Assembly: GCA_018136815.1 (NCBI GenBank)
Contig: CM030937.1
Span: 3,275,820-3,339,819 of the forward strand
Direction: 5' to 3'
Length of the DNA: 64,000 nucleotides
Origin: Isochrysis galbana
Taxonomy: Eukaryota; Haptophyta; Isochrysidales; Isochrysidaceae
Every line of letters starts with the position of its first letter. The stretch's first letter is position 1. A model generated the notes under the pieces. It was not told where the DNA came from. It worked only from the letters and a program-made list of their open reading frames with translations, and did not search any database. The position numbers and the translations under genes are program-made. Of the stretch, positions 60,164 through 64,000 are shown piece after piece.

Positions 60164-60868
60164 AACTAAGTTTATACTTAGTTCGCCCATGGGGGGGCAC
60201 GAGCCCCCCCCTCTCTCCACTCCTCCCCTGCCATGGGGGAGGAACCACCCACTCTCCTGGCACGCCTGATGGCTTGCCAAGAGCACACAGCCCTGCTGAC
60301 CCATTCCTCTCCCCACAGGCCCGCCTGACTCGCCCGCCCTGGCCCGTCGTGGCCTGCCCATCCCTCTGACCAACCCCTCCTCCCCTGGGCCCCCCTGATC
60401 AGGACCCCCCAGCCAGCTCCAGTCGACTGGCAGGGGCTCGAGAGCCAGCGATGGAGAGGCAGGAGGGGTCAAGGCCATGCCCCAGCCTCACCTGCCCCAT
60501 GAGCTGCGCTCCCAGGCCCCTGCCGGCCTCCTGGGGACCTGAAGAGGGGCCGCAGGCGCGCGCCATGGGCCCCCGCCGCAGGGAAGAGAGGAGGAAAAGG
60601 GAAGAGGGAGGGGAGGGGGGAGCGGCAGCTCTCCCCTCCGGCAGAAACGTGTCTTCTCGCCCCGTTTGGGTAAGAGAAGACGGGGGCGCCAGAGCCAGGA
60701 GGGAAGGGCCGCGGCTCGCCGCGGCCACTCGCTTCGGCGAGGAGAGATTAGCGCTCCTGGGCCCCTATTCACGAGTGCCCCCCCCCCCCTGCGTTGCTTT
60801 TACCCGAAAGGTTTTTTTTTTCAGCGTGGACTCGAGGAGAGGACGTGCTGGGGTGCGCGGGGGTGTTG
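60164..60868 (+). mobile_element. LINE-like 5' copy (subfamily B)
   Basis: The hairpin AACTAAGTTTATACTTAGTT (60164-60183) has a perfect 8-bp stem with a TTAT loop. An ATGG and a G/C-run pair follow, then the same body as 49420-49960 and 9469-10966. No useful open frame. Confidence 0.68.
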
Positions 60869-61284
60869 CTGTGGCTTGTTGTGGTGCGTATCTATTGTAG
60901 TGTGAGGTTTGTGCCCATAGGGGCCACCCGGTCTCGGGCCGCGCCGCCGAGGCGGCGCGGCCGTCACCAGGGTGAGTGAGGCCTCTGCCATGAGGCATGC
61001 CCAATGGATCTCTCTTGATTCGTGTCTGGTGTGTGCTGGTTGTGACCTGCAGCCTGTGGTCCTCCATGGGGGGGGCCAGCATGGCTGCTGGGGGTGGTGT
61101 GGCCGGGGCCACGGGCCGTGTGGCGCGACAAGGATCGCGCTCACCTGCTCGGCCTCCGCGGGAGGACGCGGTCGCTTCGCCTGCGACTGCTCCATGGGCA
61201 CTGGAAGGGCGCCCGCGGCGGGGTGCCCGAAGGAGAGAGGGGGCGCGTCGGCGCGCTCCATGGCGACCAAGTATAAACTTAGTT
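60869..61284 (-). mobile_element. LINE-like 5' copy (subfamily C)
   Basis: On the minus strand, the hairpin (61284-61266; AACTAAGTTTATACTTGGT) and an ATG at 61262 precede a broken ORF1 start resembling 24407 and 46697. It lies head-on with the copy at 60164, so the two hairpins form inverted ends around 60164-61284. Confidence 0.64.
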
Positions 61285-61416
61285 GTTGTTGTAGTTGATC
61301 AAAGAAGGATCACGTGAGATGCAAGAAATGGAGCCCCGAGCAAAGCTAGAACAAAGGAGAAGCCACAGTCTCCCGCCCCCTTCTCTCCGACTCCTGGCCG
61401 AAGCAGCGTGCACGGC

Positions 61417-61556
61417 CTCCCCGGAACCAGCTTCTCCGCTAAAGAGGGTGGGGAAGGGGAAGGGGGTTGATACGGGTTAGGTTTGGGTAGTAGGAAGGTT
61501 CATTAGCACTCTGCCTCACGCCGCACAAGTAGCGGGAATTTTTAGAAGATTTTTTT
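61417..61556 (+). repeat. Dispersed repeat, copy 2
   Basis: Matches 4829-4975 (see that entry), again ending in AGAAGATTTTTTT. It lies just downstream of the zinc-finger ORF, which runs on the opposite strand. Confidence 0.6.
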
Positions 61557-61578
61557 GTGAATATTGTTGTATAGATAA

Positions 61579-62397
61579 CTATAGACGCCCTTTCACCCTA
61601 TCCAGTGGGATACCACTCTCTGGGCAAACCTCAACAACCTCCCATCGGTAGGCGACGGTCTCTAGATCCACGCTGCTGCCGATCTCGTCGGGATGCTTCT
61701 TGTAGTACTCTTCCATGAAAGACTTGGTCCCTTCTTTTGCCTCCTGCGCCTTCTCGCACGCAACTTTGTTCGCCTTGTGTTTGTTCGACGCGATGTGACC
61801 TCTCATGATGGAATAGACCAAGGAGACCTCCTCCTTACACGCCCGACAAAAGATCTTTGAGCCGGACACGATGAACGGCTCGTCGGGATTCTCCTTGATG
61901 CGGTCCATGGGGGTGATTTGCTTTGGCTCCGGCGTCTTCCGCGCGTAGCCTCGTCGAACGCCGCGTACCCCGACTGGGGGCAGCTGCTTCATCCTGCGGT
62001 CTCGTTCGTGAGGCGCCAACGCAGGCGGGGCATGCGCAGGCTCGCCGGAGGATGATGTCGATGGCGCGCACCTTTCCCTCATCGCAGTGCTCGAAAGGGT
62101 GGAAGTGGAAGGTAAGTTGGAGGCGCTCGACGCGGCGCTTTCCCTCGATGTTGATGTTCTCGTTTGCAGCTCTGCACGTTGCACCCAGCGCGCCACCATC
62201 TTTTGCTGCTCCATGGAGAAATACTCGATCTGCACGTGGTGGGTGTTCGCGTACATTGTGCCCGTGCCGGTGTGCGTGATCTTGCAATCGCCCAGGTCCT
62301 TGTGGGCCATCAATGCGCCTGTGCTCATTGCCGCCTCCTCGGTCATGTCGATAGCGGGGACGCCCATGTCCCCGTCGCTCTCCTCATCGGACTCCAC
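61579..62397 (-). CDS. Zinc-finger protein exon, probably transposase-related
   Basis: The frame (272 codons from a GTG at 62397) is open further upstream to an acceptor-like CTCGTCACAG near 62620, so this is likely a 3' exon. The N-terminal part is acidic (ESDEESDGD). Residues 30-75 share the KDLGDCKITHTGTGT, HVQIEYFS, ARWVQ pattern with the remnant at 47530-47885. A finger C184-x2-C187-x13-H201-x5-H207 (IFCRACKEEV, then GHIASNKHK) resembles those at the N-terminus of hAT-type transposases. No catalytic domain follows; it stops at 61579. It could be a truncated transposase or a domesticated protein. Confidence 0.5.
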   Translation of the reverse strand: MESDEESDGDMGVPAIDMTEEAAMSTGALMAHKDLGDCKITHTGTGTMYANTHHVQIEYFSMEQQKMVARWVQRAELQTRTSTSRESAASSASNLPSTSTLSSTAMRERCAPSTSSSGEPAHAPPALAPHERDRRMKQLPPVGVRGVRRGYARKTPEPKQITPMDRIKENPDEPFIVSGSKIFCRACKEEVSLVYSIMRGHIASNKHKANKVACEKAQEAKEGTKSFMEEYYKKHPDEIGSSVDLETVAYRWEVVEVCPESGIPLDRVKGRL

Positions 62398-62619
62398 GAT
62401 CTGGTTGGCGCGGCGCGCAGGGAAGTTGAGGTGCTCGTCTGCCTCGCTTGCCTCGTCGCTATCGTCTCCCCTGGCCTCCTTGCCCTCGACCGCGCCCTCG
62501 CGTCGCTGCGAAGGCGGAGGGCGAACGCCATCCTCATCCTGGGGGAGGAGACCATCACCCTCCGCCTCCGCCTCCGCGAGCGACCCGCGTTGGCGCTGGC
62601 GCGTGCAGTGGCGCTTGCC

Positions 62620-63585
62620 TGTGACGAGGGAGAGGCGGGCGATGAGATGCGCGCCATGGGCTCATACACGAGCGCAGGCCAGCAGGGAGAAGGGGCGGCG
62701 GGCATGGCTCACCTCGGCCCGCCATGGCGCGTCCGCCGCGGGCTATTTTGTCGCGGGTCTCATGACGACCCCAGTTTGTGTGATAAAAACGTCATGTTTA
62801 TGTATGTAAACGTATGACCGTCATTTTTTTTTCAAAATGTCGGCTGGGAACGTGACCATACTCTGGGTATTATACCGCGTAGAGAGGTGATTTTGGGGTT
62901 TTAGTCTTAGATAAGGGGTTATACTGTTAGAGAGAGGGCGCCGCGCCCCCAAACTTGCAGCCCACTTGTAGAAAGGGCCCAAATTTCCGACGAGCTCGAG
63001 CAGCCACCCAAACTTGCAGAAAAATTTGTAAAAGTATTTACCTGGCCCTAACTCTCACAAGATGAATGGCCATCATTGCGCGTTGTCCAAGATGTGTGAG
63101 GAGACTGTGCTTCCACTAGTGGAAGCGAAAAACTACTGTTTGGTTTGCGATCGTCAAGAGAGCAGGATTCGTGGATGAATTGCGATAAACTGCCTCGCGG
63201 TGGATGGAATCAGAGGTCGATGACATACAAGAAGATCGGAGGAGAAAGCGCGCCAACAGAAGTACTTCAATAGTAGATGGATTCGTTTGACGAGAGTGTG
63301 GCCCGAGCCTCTCAAAAGCATGCTTCACTTGGAGACCCGCTGTTCATCGTTGCAGTATAGTGCTACACAATTTGCCTAGGGCTCCGACACGAAGGCGGGC
63401 GTGTGGGGCCGATCTCGCGACTTATGCTGCCGTTCCTAGTGACTCCCTGCCGAATTCCGGCGACCACAACGTTGGGATTGTTGCCATACGATGGTTGTTC
63501 GAAATTCAGCCTTTGGAAAATGACATGCGTAATCAGCTTGCTTACGAGCAACAAGTATTCGGGATGTTCACCGAAGCACCTGTTA
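62620..63585. other. Intergenic, with an 18-bp perfect palindrome
   Basis: No gene supported. CCCAAACTTGCAG is repeated near 62951 and 63009. GCTTCCACTAGTGGAAGC at 63109-63126 is a perfect palindrome. Confidence 0.45.
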
Positions 63586-63987
63586 CTACCGTCCAGGCGT
63601 CCTTGGGGACAACTTTAGTTTGGACGCGTCGGCTAAACGTTGTCCTCCACCCACAAGGTCGTGGACTAGCCATGAGATACGCCCACGCAAAATACGCGCG
63701 CACCCGAAGTCAACAACATAGAGACGCGCTGGCCCCCCAGGTCCTTTTGCTATGGCGTCCATGAGCTTGTGCTTCCGCGCCTTGGCTCGTAAGAGCGCAA
63801 CGTGCTCCGCAGATGGGGCAGGATTCATCATTGACAATGCTGAATTTCCCGCCGTTTGCGTATCAGCCAAAGGGTTCTTTAAGCCCTTGCAGGGGATGGC
63901 CTCACCCGTTTTCTCCCTCGTCAATGCCTGACCGGGGTTGGAAGAAGCGCCCACTAAGGCGGGCATCTCGGTCGCATTAGCGCCCAC
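63586..63987 (-). CDS. Unknown ORF, possible exon, 133 aa
   Basis: Open from an ATG at 63987 near the window edge. Composition is protein-like (EHVALLRAKARKHKLMDAIA, LYVVDFGCARILRGR). A donor-like TTCGG|GTGCGC lies after VVDFG, so an intron is possible. No family recognised. Confidence 0.28.
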   Translation of the reverse strand: MGANATEMPALVGASSNPGQALTREKTGEAIPCKGLKNPLADTQTAGNSALSMMNPAPSAEHVALLRAKARKHKLMDAIAKGPGGPARLYVVDFGCARILRGRISWLVHDLVGGGQRLADASKLKLSPRTPGR

Positions 63988-64000
63988 TTCTGCGTCAGTC

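Overview
The window looks like nuclear DNA of a GC-rich, unicellular photosynthetic eukaryote. The genes have many short spliceosomal introns, mostly GT-AG with pyrimidine-rich acceptors and two clear GC-AG cases. They encode eukaryotic proteins: an RCC1 propeller, a PATROL1/Munc13-like MUN protein, a DEAH-box RNA helicase, a secretory thioredoxin, an EntD-type phosphopantetheinyl transferase and a DCC-motif protein. The intergenic DNA is packed with retroelements. A haptophyte or similar alga would fit (inference; nothing in the window fixes the taxon). I recognise no rRNA, tRNA or CRISPR array.

Layout. 132-4123: a nested pair of non-autonomous LINE-like elements bounded by perfect target-site duplications. 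5216-8796: RCC1-repeat gene. 9040-10966: a LINE-like 5' copy interrupted by a foldback element and a 966-bp hAT-type element. 11301-18890: ten-exon MUN-domain gene. 20356-20775 (minus): small unknown ORF. 22514-23677: four-exon thioredoxin gene. 24384-25330: another LINE ORF1 copy. 25903-26628 (minus) and 26958-27705 (plus): a divergent pair, a CxxCxxCC-domain protein and an ankyrin protein. About 28640-37830: a Ty3/gypsy chromovirus with an uninterrupted 2,380-codon frame. 39122-41484: five-exon Ser/Pro-rich gene. 43417-44100 (minus): DCC-family protein. 44942-46493: phosphopantetheinyl transferase. 47156-48590: an inverted-repeat element. 49199-51158: rearranged LINE 5' and 3' fragments. 51748-59129: eight-exon DEAH helicase with UBA-like and RWD-like regions. 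59600-61570: more LINE fragments. 61579-62397 (minus): zinc-finger exon related to the coding remnant inside the 47156-48590 element.

The main discovery candidate is the chromovirus. Upstream of its protease the polyprotein carries a Rossmann-type methyltransferase-like domain with HPPC and VENP motifs, resembling phage-type cytosine DNA methyltransferases. The second is a family of LINE-like elements whose copies begin with a short hairpin whose stem changes between subfamilies while pairing is largely kept. Their sense-strand 3' ends carry T-runs instead of A-tails, and two copies fuse ORF1 to the ORF2 tail while lacking endonuclease and reverse transcriptase. Other points are a dispersed repeat lying just upstream of three unrelated genes and two GC-AG introns.

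The host genes do not form an operon or obvious pathway cluster. For multi-exon genes, exon joins were derived by hand from splice sites, reading-frame phase and family motifs. In the MUN, helicase, thioredoxin, ankyrin, transferase, DCC and Ser/Pro genes the joined exon lengths sum to a multiple of three.
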